From Pipra filicauda (taxonomy: Eukaryota > Chordata > Aves > Passeriformes > Pipridae), in NCBI RefSeq assembly GCF_003945595.2, contig NW_024104118.1, forward strand, positions 1,302,001 to 1,366,000: 64,000 bases of DNA. Direction: 5' to 3'. Of the stretch, positions 27,313-34,300 are shown one piece after another. The notes under the pieces are model-generated. The model ran no database searches. It worked only from the letters and a program-made list of their open reading frames with translations, and was not told the origin of the DNA. The translations under genes were made by a program, and so were the position numbers. Each line of letters begins with the position of its first letter. The stretch's first letter is position 1.

Positions 27313-28922
27313 GTACGTTCAATGCAGTGTAACAGAGTAGCAGTCGGTTAACAAAATGTGTACATATTATATTTCACTGTGATTTAAATTTTTTGAGTCT
27401 GCATCAGGATAAAAGAAATACAGTAACTTGCAGCATGATTTTACAGCTTGGAGAGAGGCTCCCTCACATCCTGACGTGTCTTCCAGTCCTCTGCTCGTCG
27501 TATCAGGGATTCAGACTGTTAATCTTTATTAAATGCTGTGTGGTATCATGTCTTAAAATGTGATACTGTACCTGCACATATTTAATTAGCTGTCACAAAG
27601 GCTGCCTTCAAAAGTTTTAGGTTGCAGAAGCCATGCAGCAATGCCAGTACACCTGGGGAGCCAAAAATCTGTAAAATACTGTCTTGTAATCGTTATTTGA
27701 CGTTCATCGGTTTGCAGAAGAGGTGTGATTTTTTTTCCCCTCCATTATTAAGGTATTATTTAAAATGCATTTAACCTCTTTAGGCTAAATTTGAAATATT
27801 CTCAGCTGAGATGGCTGTTACTTGCTAAACACATCTAAAATTCAAGTGCTGATGGGCATCTGTTCTTGAGTTAGCTGTATTTCGCATAAAGAACATCGCT
27901 CGGACAACCATTTCTCCCTCATAGCAAACAAAAATCCACCACCATTTTGCCCAACATTTGGCAAGAGATGAGCAGTTCTAGGTCTAAAACATAAGCTTTG
28001 TGTTTAAAAATAAAATATAACACATGAAATTAATGTAACTTTATGGAGATTTTTACTGTCAACATTATACCTCTCAGTCTGAAGCAGCCTTGTGCAGTGT
28101 CTGCAGCACAAACTTTCCAGGTTTGTGTTTGCATGAGAATCTGCTCAAGAAACATCTAAAACCCAAATGGAAAACTGCTTTTTATTTTCACTATTCAAAC
28201 TGGATGAACTTTTAAAGAAAGATGACTATGTGGTGACATGTGAGTGTGGTTTCTAAACATTCCCCAGTTGCAAAAAAGTTGTCTCAGTAATAGTCTAAGC
28301 AGGATTATTTTTATCCATTATATCACTTGAATGTGAAGGATAGTGTCCCCAAAACACAAATGGGAATAGTAACACTGATGGGAATACAACCTGAAAGCAC
28401 AAACTTCATTGTTGGGTGCTGTGGGGAGGGTCGGACCCTCAAACATGTGCCCACATGTGCAGTCCTGTTCACTCGTAGGAGTGAAAGCTGCATTTGTACT
28501 TGTGCTGTGAGCTCTGGGAGTCAGGGAGCACAACTCCTCCGCAGCCCTCCATGGAAAAAAAGCTGCTGAGCAGAAAACACCGTTGAGGCTGCCCAGAGCT
28601 GAAGGAGGCTGAGCTGGTCCCTGGTGGGTCCAAGAACATAAAGTGTGCAAAGCTGTATAATGTTCCACTGCGCAAAGCAGAGCCTGATCCAAAAGCTTAC
28701 AAATGGAAGCCTTTGCTCACCAGAGCCTCTGCCCCCATTCTTAAAGCCAGCCCTCGATGTCCCAAGCTCCACAGAAGTGTCACCCCCCTGGGCTGAGAAG
28801 ATTTTGGGAGGGGGAGGGGAGTAAAAGTATCTCAAATTGGCTGCAAGTTCGTTATTCTTGTTTTATTGCCATCTTATCTTAAGAGGGAATAACGTGGTAA
28901 TTTTATGTTCTGTCTTCAACAG
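27313..28922 (+). other. SCAPER: Last SCAPER intron
   Basis: A 1.6-kb phase-1 intron with donor GTACGT and acceptor TGTCTTCAACAG. The downstream half (28,310-28,840) is richer in GC and open in several frames on both strands but has no coding-like composition. No repeat family was recognised. Confidence 0.85.
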
Positions 28923-29017
28923 AAAAATTTTTCAGTTCTCAAGATTATCTTGAGCTGTCCAACAGATTCCCGCGGCAGTCCTGGGAAGAAGCTCGACAGT
29001 TCTTCTTGAAAAAATAA
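28923..29017 (+). CDS. SCAPER: SCAPER last coding exon with stop
   Basis: 95 coding bases entered in phase 1, completing the glycine codon, then EKFFSSQDYLELSNRFPRQ and SWEEARQFFLKK before TAA at 29015-29017. SQDYLEL.NRFP and WEEARQFFLKK are the conserved C-terminus of SCAPER. The charged, aromatic tail follows the variable linker of the penultimate exon. Confidence 0.95.
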
Positions 29018-29360
29018 GTGTCGTATTTGGTTTTTGAATCCCTAACATCGTCACACTGACCAGGTCCTGCTGACTACCTTCTTTAAAAGGCTGTTCTGAA
29101 ACGGTTTTGATACTCTAAATACTTACTCTGTAGATATATAATTTGCACTATTTATATCATAACTACTGTAGATACTTCCAAGTTCTGTTTTGTAATTTTG
29201 ATAATTTGAGTTTATTTCGTTCATGTATCCGATGTCATGATTTGGGTGTTTTCTACCCTGTGATGTGGTGGGACTTGCACTGCAGAACTGCTGAAATAAG
29301 GTTGCAAATAGAGAAAATATGTTCTATATATCTTGTAATAAAATAACTTATTCTGTCTGG
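29018..29360 (+). other. SCAPER: SCAPER 3' UTR
   Basis: About 340 bases of AT-rich sequence between the stop codon and a poly(A) signal at 29337-29342, with a GT-rich element just beyond. The cleavage site is inferred from these signals, so the exact end is uncertain by some bases. Confidence 0.75.
29337..29342 (+). terminator. SCAPER: SCAPER polyadenylation signal AATAAA
   Basis: A canonical AATAAA about 320 bases after the SCAPER stop, followed within 30 bases by a GT-rich stretch (GTCTGGTGTGAC, TGTGTT) that fits a downstream element. It is the first canonical signal after the stop codon. Confidence 0.8.
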
Positions 29361-29630
29361 TGTGACTTCTGTGTTACAAATGTTGGTGTGTTTGAATTAC
29401 TATAAGCAACACAGGGCTCGGAGATAGGAAAGAAAAAGCCCCTTAAGCTGTCTTTCTCTTTAATCAAAAGTCAATCAGAATCTAATCAAAAGAATTCGTG
29501 AGATTTGGCTCTGGGGAAAGTTTGCTTATAATTTTCTGGTAATTTGGGATAAGTCACGTAATACGGATTTTTTAAACCATGTGCGTTTTTACCGTTTCGG
29601 TAAGACTTTAATAACGCTGGTTTAACCTAG
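29361..29630. other. Intergenic DNA between SCAPER 3' end and GC island
   Basis: About 270 bases of AT-rich sequence with no recognisable gene or repeat; composition switches sharply to GC-rich at about 29,635. Confidence 0.7.
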
Positions 29631-29786
29631 GGATGTTCTGTGAGCGGGGAAGGTTCCGCGGAGCAAAACCCAGCGGCGCAGCGGGGCCGGGCGGGATTCG
29701 CTTCCGCGGGAGGGGGCGGGAGGCGCTGCGGGCCCCGCGCTGCGGCGGGGACGGGGCCGATCCCGATCCCGGGCGGCCCGCGGGCA

Positions 29787-29826
29787 CCGGGACAGGCGGC
29801 GGGACCGGGACAGGCAGCGGGACAGT
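29787..29826. repeat. 18-bp GC tandem repeat, about 2.2 copies
   Basis: The unit CCGGGACAGGCGGCGGGA occurs twice with one mismatch, followed by a partial copy, inside the orphan CpG island. Confidence 0.8.
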
Positions 29827-29867
29827 CCTCTCTTGGCAGCCCCGCGCCGCCCCTGCGGCGGCCGCAC

Positions 29868-29893
29868 GGCCCGGCCCGGCCCGGCCCGGCCCG
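29868..29893. repeat. (GGCCC)5 pentanucleotide repeat
   Basis: Five units of GGCCC in the orphan CpG island; prone to slippage and to secondary structure. Confidence 0.9.
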
Positions 29894-30622
29894 CAGCCGG
29901 GTCCCGCCCGCGCCGCCTGAGGGGAGGCCGCGCGCCGCCTGAGGCGATGCTGCGGCCCCGCTGCGGCCCAGCCCCGGGAGAACGCGAGGAGCCCCAGCGC
30001 GACCAGGATGGAGCCAGGTAATGGCGGGGGCCCCGCGGCGGGGCTGGGAGAGCGGCAGACCCCTCCAGACTTGTGCCCGGCCGGGGCACAGCCCACCCCG
30101 GCGGTGCCGAGCGGCCCCGGGCTGAGGCGGCCCCGACGGCGGCTCGCCCGGGGGGCCCGGTCCCCGCACAGCCGCCCCGCAGCCCCTCGGGGTGGTGCAG
30201 CCGCTCCGGCGCCGCGCCGCCCATCCCCTGCAGCCCGGAGGGCTCGGTCAGGGCCCAGCTCTCCCCGGGTGCCCGGGGAAGGGTAGGGGGGGTGCAGCGT
30301 GCTGTGGCTGGAGCTTTCCGGGCCTGCGGTCCCGGTGGGAGCCGGTCCGGAGCGGTCCCGCCCGGGTAACGGGGAGGAAGCGGGAACGGCCCCGCCGCGC
30401 TCCCAGGTGATGCCAGAGGCAGATAAGGAGCCGCCGCCTGAGTATGGACAGGGGGGACGGATACGCTCGAGGGGTCAGCTCGCCTCGCCCCGCCGCCCCG
30501 GGGAAGCCCCCGCCACGCCCGGGGAGGAGGCGAGGCGGCCCCGCAGCGCGGCAGGTGCGGGCACGACCCGGCCGAGCCCGGGGGCTGCTCCGAAAGGGAA
30601 ACCTGCGCTCCGCCTCCCCGGC

Positions 30623-30630
30623 TATAAATA
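30623..30630 (+). promoter_or_regulatory. TATA box at right edge of orphan CpG island
   Basis: A perfect TATAAATA embedded in GC-rich flanks (GGC before, AGCGGCC after), the classic setting of a core promoter TATA box. If used on the + strand, transcription would start near 30,653-30,660 and run antisense into the 3' end of ISL2. Only the motif and its setting are seen; activity is inferred. Confidence 0.45.
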
Positions 30631-30749
30631 AGCGGCCCCGGTTCTGAAAGCCGATTAACGCGGTGTGGGGAGGCCGTGCGGAAAAAGCCGGAGCTGTGCC
30701 CGTCCCGACCCGGTCCGCGCCCGCCCCTCTGCCGCCCTTCCGCGCCTTT

Positions 30750-30811
30750 TTGGTTTTTTTTTCGTTTCAGTCCTTTCCTTTCCTTTTTTCTCTTTTTTTT
30801 TTTTTTTTTTT
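30750..30811. repeat. Pyrimidine-rich tract ending in a T19 run
   Basis: C/T-rich sequence ending in an uninterrupted run of 19 T at 30793-30811 on the + strand. Read along the ISL2 strand it is an A-run directly after a candidate AATAAA. Confidence 0.85.
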
Positions 30812-30814
30812 ATT
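30809..30814 (-). terminator. ISL2: Candidate ISL2 polyadenylation signal (AATAAA on minus strand)
   Basis: On the minus strand AATAAA sits here, about 680 bases after the ISL2 stop, and merges into the genomic A-run at 30811-30793. I saw no other canonical signal between the stop and this point. The length it gives for the 3' UTR is reasonable, but the A-run makes cDNA mapping ambiguous. Confidence 0.5.
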
Positions 30815-31494
30815 AAGTCCAAAATACTTAATTCCACTATTCAACCGCTGACTCTGACAATAAATAACAATAACTTACTTTTGATCGTTAAAGGCGCAAA
30901 CAATCCGTCCTCCGTCCATTGATAACTTATTATTAGTACTGGTTTTCCCGTTAAAAAGTCTCGTTTCCGTGTCCCGTTTTTCCAGCGATCGTGCGGGGCC
31001 GGGCGCCGCGGCCCGGGAGAGGCATCGGCGTGAGATGAGGCTGGACGGCGCGGAGGGACGGCCAGGCCGGCTCCGCGGCCGCACGCTGAGGGAGTCTCTC
31101 CCCCTTTTGTAGTTTCTTTTTTCCTTTTCCCTTCCAAAAAGGAAAGAATAGCCGTCTCCGGCGCAAGCGGTGGGCGAGGCGGCCTGTCACCGTGCCGGGC
31201 TCCAGCGGGGAAATCCACGTTTCTTTGGGAAAAAAGAAACATCGAAATCCGCAGGGAAAAAACCCAAAACAACGAAATAACCAGGGCAGGGACTCTCTCT
31301 CCGGTCTGGTGAAGGCAGCGAGGATCCCGGTGCTTTTTTGGCCGTCAGTAACATATTTTTTGTTTGTTTTTAAATAAGAATAATTAAAAAACAAAGGCGT
31401 TTGTCCGGCGCTCTGGGAGCGGCCCGGGGCCGGGTGTCTCATGCAGGGAGCGCAGGCATGCGGAGGTCCCGCGGCGGCGGGCGGCCGGGCCGCC
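30815..31494 (-). other. ISL2: Probable ISL2 3' UTR
   Basis: About 680 bases between the ISL2 stop codon and the candidate poly(A) signal. The part nearest the stop is GC-rich and the distal part AT-rich. The extent is inferred from the poly(A) signal only. No other feature was seen. Confidence 0.5.
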
Positions 31495-31611
31495 TCACGT
31501 CTCGGCCGGGCTGGGCACCATGCTGTTGGGGGTGTCGGGGAGCTGGGAGGACAGCGAGGTCACGTCGCTGCCGGAGGAGGTGCCCAAGGAGCCGGACTCG
31601 GAGAAGGAGAC
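31495..31611 (-). CDS. ISL2: ISL2 exon 6 (C-terminus and stop)
   Basis: 117 bases, phase 0, acceptor CCCCCAG|GTC. It codes [17 protein letters not shown], then [18 protein letters not shown] and ends AET with TGA at 31497-31495. This serine-rich tail is nearly identical across vertebrate ISL2 proteins and includes the [15 protein letters not shown] signature shared by Islet factors. Confidence 0.96.
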   Translation of the reverse strand, partial: VSFSESGSLGTSSGSDVTSLSSQLPDTPNSMVPSPAET

Positions 31612-31742
31612 CTGGGGGAGCAGCGGCGGTGAGGGCCCGGCGCGGTCGCCCCCTGCCCCGGCCCCCTCCCGCAGCGCCCGGGCCCGGCGGGCCGGGGTCC
31701 GCCCGCCCCCCGCGGCCCGACGGGCGGCCCGGCGCGGCTCAC
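31612..31742 (-). other. ISL2: ISL2 intron 5
   Basis: A very short GC-rich intron of 131 bases, phase 0, with donor CTG|GTGAGC and a CCCCCAG acceptor. Confidence 0.9.
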
Positions 31743-31913
31743 CAGCTGCTGGAAGGCGGCGGGCTGCTCCAGGTCGCTCTGCAGGGCGAACTCGCTGAGC
31801 GCCTTCCAGGGCGGCTGGTAGGTCTGGACCTCCACGGCGCTGCCCTGCACGGCGCTCTCGTGGCGGATGGGGCTGCCGGCCACCAGCGGCGTCCCGGTGA
31901 GGCCCTGCAGGCT
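31743..31913 (-). CDS. ISL2: ISL2 exon 5 (LHX-binding segment)
   Basis: 171 bases, 57 codons (residues 265-321), phase 0 at both ends, acceptor CCCGCAG|AGC and donor CTG|GTGAGC. It codes [20 protein letters not shown] and [31 protein letters not shown]...[11 protein letters not shown] is the Islet segment that binds the LIM domains of LHX3/LHX4 when the hexameric motor neuron complex forms. The end reads EQPAAFQQL, one alanine more than the human form I recall. Confidence 0.96.
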
Positions 31914-32013
31914 CTGCGGGCACACGGGGATTCAGCGCGACTGCCGCCCGAGCTCTCTGGCCCTGGACCCCCACCCCCAATTCCCTTCCCCGGCGGGGCG
32001 GGTGGGCGCTCAC
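31914..32013 (-). other. ISL2: ISL2 intron 4
   Basis: A 100-base GC-rich phase-0 intron between the homeobox exon and exon 5, donor ACG|GTGAGC and acceptor CCCGCAG. Very short, near the practical minimum for vertebrate introns. Confidence 0.9.
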
Positions 32014-32297
32014 CGTCTTGTCGCTGTGCTGCTGCTGCTGGAGCTGCTTCATGAGGATGGACTTTTTCTTGTCCTTGCAGCGCTTGTTCTGGAACCAGAC
32101 GCGGATGACGCGGGGACTGAGCCCTGTCATTTCCACGAGCTGCTCCTTCATCAGGGCGTCGGGGCGCGGGTTGGCGGCGTAGCAGGTCCGCAGCGTGTGC
32201 AGCTGCTTCTCGTTCAGCACCGTCCGCACGCGGGTGGTCTTCTCCGCCGCCTTGTGCGCCGGCGGCCGCGGGACGGGCGGCCGCCCGGGCACCGGCT
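32014..32297 (-). CDS. ISL2: ISL2 exon 4 (homeodomain)
   Basis: 284 bases, entered in phase 1 (acceptor GCCGCAG|AG) and left in phase 0 (ACG|GTGAGC). It codes residues 170-264: a proline-rich lead ([16 protein letters not shown]) and then the homeodomain from [20 protein letters not shown] through [20 protein letters not shown]. The recognition helix WFQNKR with the invariant W, F, N and R is intact, and the homeodomain looks identical to mammalian Islet factors. A LQQQQHS glutamine run follows. It binds TAAT-type DNA sites. Confidence 0.97.
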
Positions 32298-32407
32298 CTG
32301 CGGCGGGCGGGGAGGACGCGCGCCGTCAGCGCCGCCGCCCGCCCGGCCCCTGCAGCCCCCCGGACACCTCCCCCGCCCCGCCGCCCGCCCCGACGGGGAG
32401 CCGGTAC
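32298..32407 (-). other. ISL2: ISL2 intron 3
   Basis: A 110-base GC-rich phase-1 intron, donor CAG|GTACCG and acceptor CCGCCGCAG. Confidence 0.9.
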
Positions 32408-32667
32408 CTGCGAGGTGCGCGGCGGCGGCCGGAGGCAGCGCGGGGCTGCGCGGCCCTCGGGCGGCGGAGCCGTCGGGGGGCGGCCCGTGGTCGGCGCGGC
32501 AGAGCAGGTCCCGCTCCCGCAGGCAGAACTGGTCGCCGGGCAGGAGCTGGCGGCCGCAGGCGGCGCAGCGGAAGCACTCCAGGTGGTAGACGTGGTCGCG
32601 GGCGCGCATCACCAGGTCGCTGCTGCTGAAGGCCGCCCGGCACTGGGCGCACTTGATGCCGAAGAGC
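32408..32667 (-). CDS. ISL2: ISL2 exon 3 (LIM2 and linker)
   Basis: 260 bases, entered in phase 2 (CCGCAG|G) and left in phase 1 (GCAG|GTACCG). It begins [20 protein letters not shown] and contains [20 protein letters not shown] and [12 protein letters not shown]. The zinc ligands of LIM2 are visible: CAQC, HLECFRC, CAAC, and C..D in CRADH. LIM2 binds LDB cofactors. The remainder is a variable proline/alanine-rich linker that differs strongly from the mammalian sequence. Confidence 0.96.
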
Positions 32668-32861
32668 CTGCGGGGATGCGATGCGCCGTCAGGGCGACTC
32701 CGGGCGGCGCCGCGGGGGCGGGCAGCGGCCGAGAGTCAGGTTTTCGTTGGGGGAAATTCGGGGGTTTTAAGGGGCTTTTGTGCTTTTTCGGGTTCGGGTT
32801 GGGGTTTTTTGCCCTTTCTTTTTTTTTTCCCCCTAACGAGCGTTGGCGCATTCGGGGTCAC
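32668..32861 (-). other. ISL2: ISL2 intron 2 with G-rich + strand
   Basis: A 194-base phase-2 intron, donor AG|GTGACC and acceptor CCCCGCAG. Between about 32,750 and 32,810 the + strand carries several runs of three to five G (GGGGG, GGGGG, GGGG, GGG, GGG, GGGG) with short T-rich spacers, followed by a T/C run. The + strand is the template strand of ISL2. Confidence 0.9.
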
Positions 32862-33051
32862 CTGCTGTAATCCCGCTTGCAGTAGGCCTTGCCGTCGCGC
32901 AGGAAGCATGTGCAGGTCTCGTCCAGAGGCTGCCCGCACTCGGCGCACTTGAGGCAGGCGACGTGCCACTCCAGGTCCGGCGACACCCGCAGCAGGAAGG
33001 GGTCCTGGATTCGGCCCCCGCAACCGGCGCACAGGGCCAGCCCCGGCCGCC
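32862..33051 (-). CDS. ISL2: ISL2 exon 2 (LIM1)
   Basis: 190 bases, entered in phase 1 (CCGGCAG|GG) and left in phase 2 (AGCAG|GTGACC). It codes [20 protein letters not shown], then [20 protein letters not shown] and [20 protein letters not shown]. Zinc ligands of LIM1 are complete: [14 protein letters not shown] and CKRD. The segment matches vertebrate ISL2 closely from C27 onward. LIM1 and LIM2 together contact LDB1 and also restrain DNA binding by the homeodomain. Confidence 0.97.
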
Positions 33052-34006
33052 CTGCCGGGAGCGAGTGGGGCACGGTCAGGGCCGGCCGTGTGCCAGAGCA
33101 GACGCCAGCAATTAGGGAAAGGCACTTGAGTTTTTTTAAACCTTTTTCCTTTTTTCTTATTCTGTTTTGTTTTGGATTTTTTTCCAGAATAGGAAGAAAA
33201 AGAAATAAAAACAGGAACGTGGACAGAAAGGATGGAAACACGGAAAGAGATAAATGAATACAGCCAGAAATAATAATAATAATAATATAAAAAGACAGAC
33301 ACTTGATGGAGGGAAATGAAGGCAGAAAGACAGAGACGTAAAAGTAGAATTTCGGCAAAGGAAAATAAAAACAGAAACGCAGAAACGATAAGACAAAGGC
33401 TGAGGAAAAATTGAAAGAAAGAAGGAAAGAAAATAAAACGGAATGATAGAAAGGAACAACACCAGCTAAAACCCAGATGGTTAAAACGGGAACGTGGTCA
33501 AATGAAAACAGTAAGAGACAAGAAATCAAAGAGACAGAAAGAAATAAAACCAAACAAAACCAGAAGAACAGAAAGAGAAAGAAATAAACAAAAACGGAAA
33601 GAGAAGTATTAATAACAAAAAAAGACAAACTGAAACACGAAAGAGAGAAAGAAAGAAAGAAAAACGGTAACACAGGCAGTGAGAGAGAGAAGAAAAGAAA
33701 GGAAAAGGAGAGGGAAGCAGAGAAAGAAATTGAAAGAGCCGAAAGCAATGAGCTCAGCAGCGCGGACAGCTGAAAGGACAGGCATTCGGTAAGAAACGGG
33801 GCCAGAGGGGCCGGGGAGCGCTGGGCATGAACGGGAATAGCGGCACCGGAGTTGCCCCGGGCCGAGCCCGCAGCCCTTCCCGGAGCTGTCAGCGCGCCCG
33901 CGGTCCGGCGGCCGCCAGCCCACCCGACGGCAGCGGCGGCGCGGGGCTCGACCGCAGCGTCCCGCACCCGCCCGCCCCGGCCCCGCGCTGCGCTGCGCGC
34001 ACTTAC
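33052..34006 (-). other. ISL2: ISL2 intron 1
   Basis: A 955-base phase-1 intron, donor A|GTAAGT and acceptor CCGGCAG. Its middle 600 bases are nearly all A and G on the + strand (C and T on the transcribed ISL2 RNA), with no repeat family recognised. The 5' end of the intron is GC-rich and belongs to the CpG island. Confidence 0.9.
33180..33745. repeat. Long purine-rich tract in ISL2 intron 1
   Basis: About 560 bases dominated by AAAGA, GAAA, AGAGA and AACAGAAA words on the + strand, including a (TAA)5-6 run at 33270-33287 and GAAA repeats around 33,640-33,662. The strand asymmetry is striking and begins and ends within the intron. Not a clean microsatellite. Confidence 0.8.
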
Positions 34007-34064
34007 TCTTGGAGGGCTCCCCCATGGCGCCCGGGAGCGGCCGCGGGAGGAGGATGTCCACCAT
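34007..34064 (-). CDS. ISL2: ISL2 exon 1 (start of protein)
   Basis: 58 coding bases from ATG at 34064-34062 to a perfect donor A|GTAAGT. It codes [19 protein letters not shown]. The start is chosen because MVDI and GAMG at residues 12-15 match the ISL2 N-terminus and put the first LIM cysteine at residue 27, as in human. Residues 5-11 differ from mammals (LLPRPLP). The G at +4 supports initiation. Confidence 0.93.
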
Positions 34065-34186
34065 GCGGGCGGCCCCTTGCGCACCGGCAGCGATGCGGGA
34101 TGCGGCGCCGCCGCTCCACCACTACCCGCGCGGCGCGGGGCGGGGGCCGCGCCCGCCCCCCCGGGCCCGCCCCGCCGGGCCGGCCG

Positions 34187-34194
34187 TGATGTCA
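34187..34194. promoter_or_regulatory. ISL2: CRE/ATF-like site in ISL2 promoter region
   Basis: TGATGTCA (TGACATCA on the other strand), about 120 bases upstream of the ISL2 start codon, within the CpG island. It is close to the palindromic CRE/ATF consensus. Motif only. Confidence 0.4.
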
Positions 34195-34253
34195 GCGCGC
34201 AGCGGCCGCGGGCGGGGGGCGGCGCTGACCTCACCGCGCGGCCCCCGGAGGCG

Positions 34254-34300
34254 ATTGGCGGCCGCGGGAGCGCCCGAGGATTGGCGGCGCCGAACAATGG
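34254..34300 (-). promoter_or_regulatory. ISL2: Two CCAAT boxes and a SOX-type site upstream of ISL2
   Basis: Two ATTGG words (34254-34258 and 34280-34284) read as CCGCCAAT in the direction of ISL2, 26 bases apart, and ACAATGG at 34294-34300 reads CCATTGT, a SOX-type core. They lie 190-240 bases upstream of the start codon, a normal place for proximal promoter elements. No TATA box is seen there. Confidence 0.5.

Larger units (their letters stand above)
1..29360 (+). other. SCAPER: SCAPER gene, 3' portion (five last exons plus 3' UTR)
   Basis: Five GT-AG exons at 6005-6313, 9351-9500, 24589-24780, 27261-27312 and 28923-29017 join in frame (phases 0,0,0,1) into 265 residues and a TAA stop. 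The product matches the C-terminus of SCAPER, the S-phase cyclin A-associated protein in the ER. Known biology of the family: an ER-associated and cytoplasmic protein that binds cyclin A/CDK2, is needed for normal cilia, and acts as an adaptor linking TTC5-bound tubulin-synthesising ribosomes to the CCR4-NOT deadenylase. The gene begins outside the window; the vertebrate protein is about 1,400 residues, so only roughly the last fifth is here. It is convergent with ISL2, whose coding region ends about 2.1 kb downstream of the SCAPER poly(A) signal, the same arrangement as in mammals. Confidence 0.95.
29635..30650. promoter_or_regulatory. Orphan CpG island between convergent SCAPER and ISL2
   Basis: About 1 kb of extremely GC-rich and CpG-rich DNA, lying only some 280 bases past the SCAPER poly(A) site and before the ISL2 3' end, so it is the promoter of neither gene. 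It holds two short GC repeats, an isolated ATG followed by a good donor (ATGGAGCCAG|GTAATG at about 30,008-30,023) and a TATA box at its right edge. Many overlapping frames are open on both strands, as expected where stop codons are rare because of base composition; I do not call a protein. An unannotated transcript start is possible. Confidence 0.6.
31495..34064 (-). other. ISL2: ISL2 gene, complete coding sequence in six exons
   Basis: Six exons on the minus strand (34007-34064, 32862-33051, 32408-32667, 32014-32297, 31743-31913, 31495-31611) all with GT-AG junctions join to 1,080 bp, 359 residues and TGA, the same length as human ISL2. ISL2 is a nuclear LIM-homeodomain transcription factor that specifies motor neuron, sensory and retinal ganglion cell fates, working with LHX3/LHX4 and LDB cofactors. 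Domains seen: LIM1 about 27-80, LIM2 about 89-143, a proline/alanine-rich linker, the homeodomain about 191-250, a Q-run, and the C-terminal LHX-binding segment about 265-300. It is ISL2 rather than ISL1 by its start (MVDI...GAMG), its length and its C-terminus. Intron phases are 1,2,1,0,0. Confidence 0.97.

Noticed and set aside
29622..30631. Several overlapping open frames of 90-200 codons on both strands in the orphan GC island.
   Set aside because: All are proline, arginine, glycine and alanine strings that appear in every frame because stop codons are rare in extreme GC; no domain and no consistent frame.
31401..32629. Plus-strand open frames of up to 240 codons opposite ISL2 exons.
   Set aside because: Shadows of the ISL2 coding strand in GC-rich DNA; the minus-strand exons have splice sites and clear protein homology.
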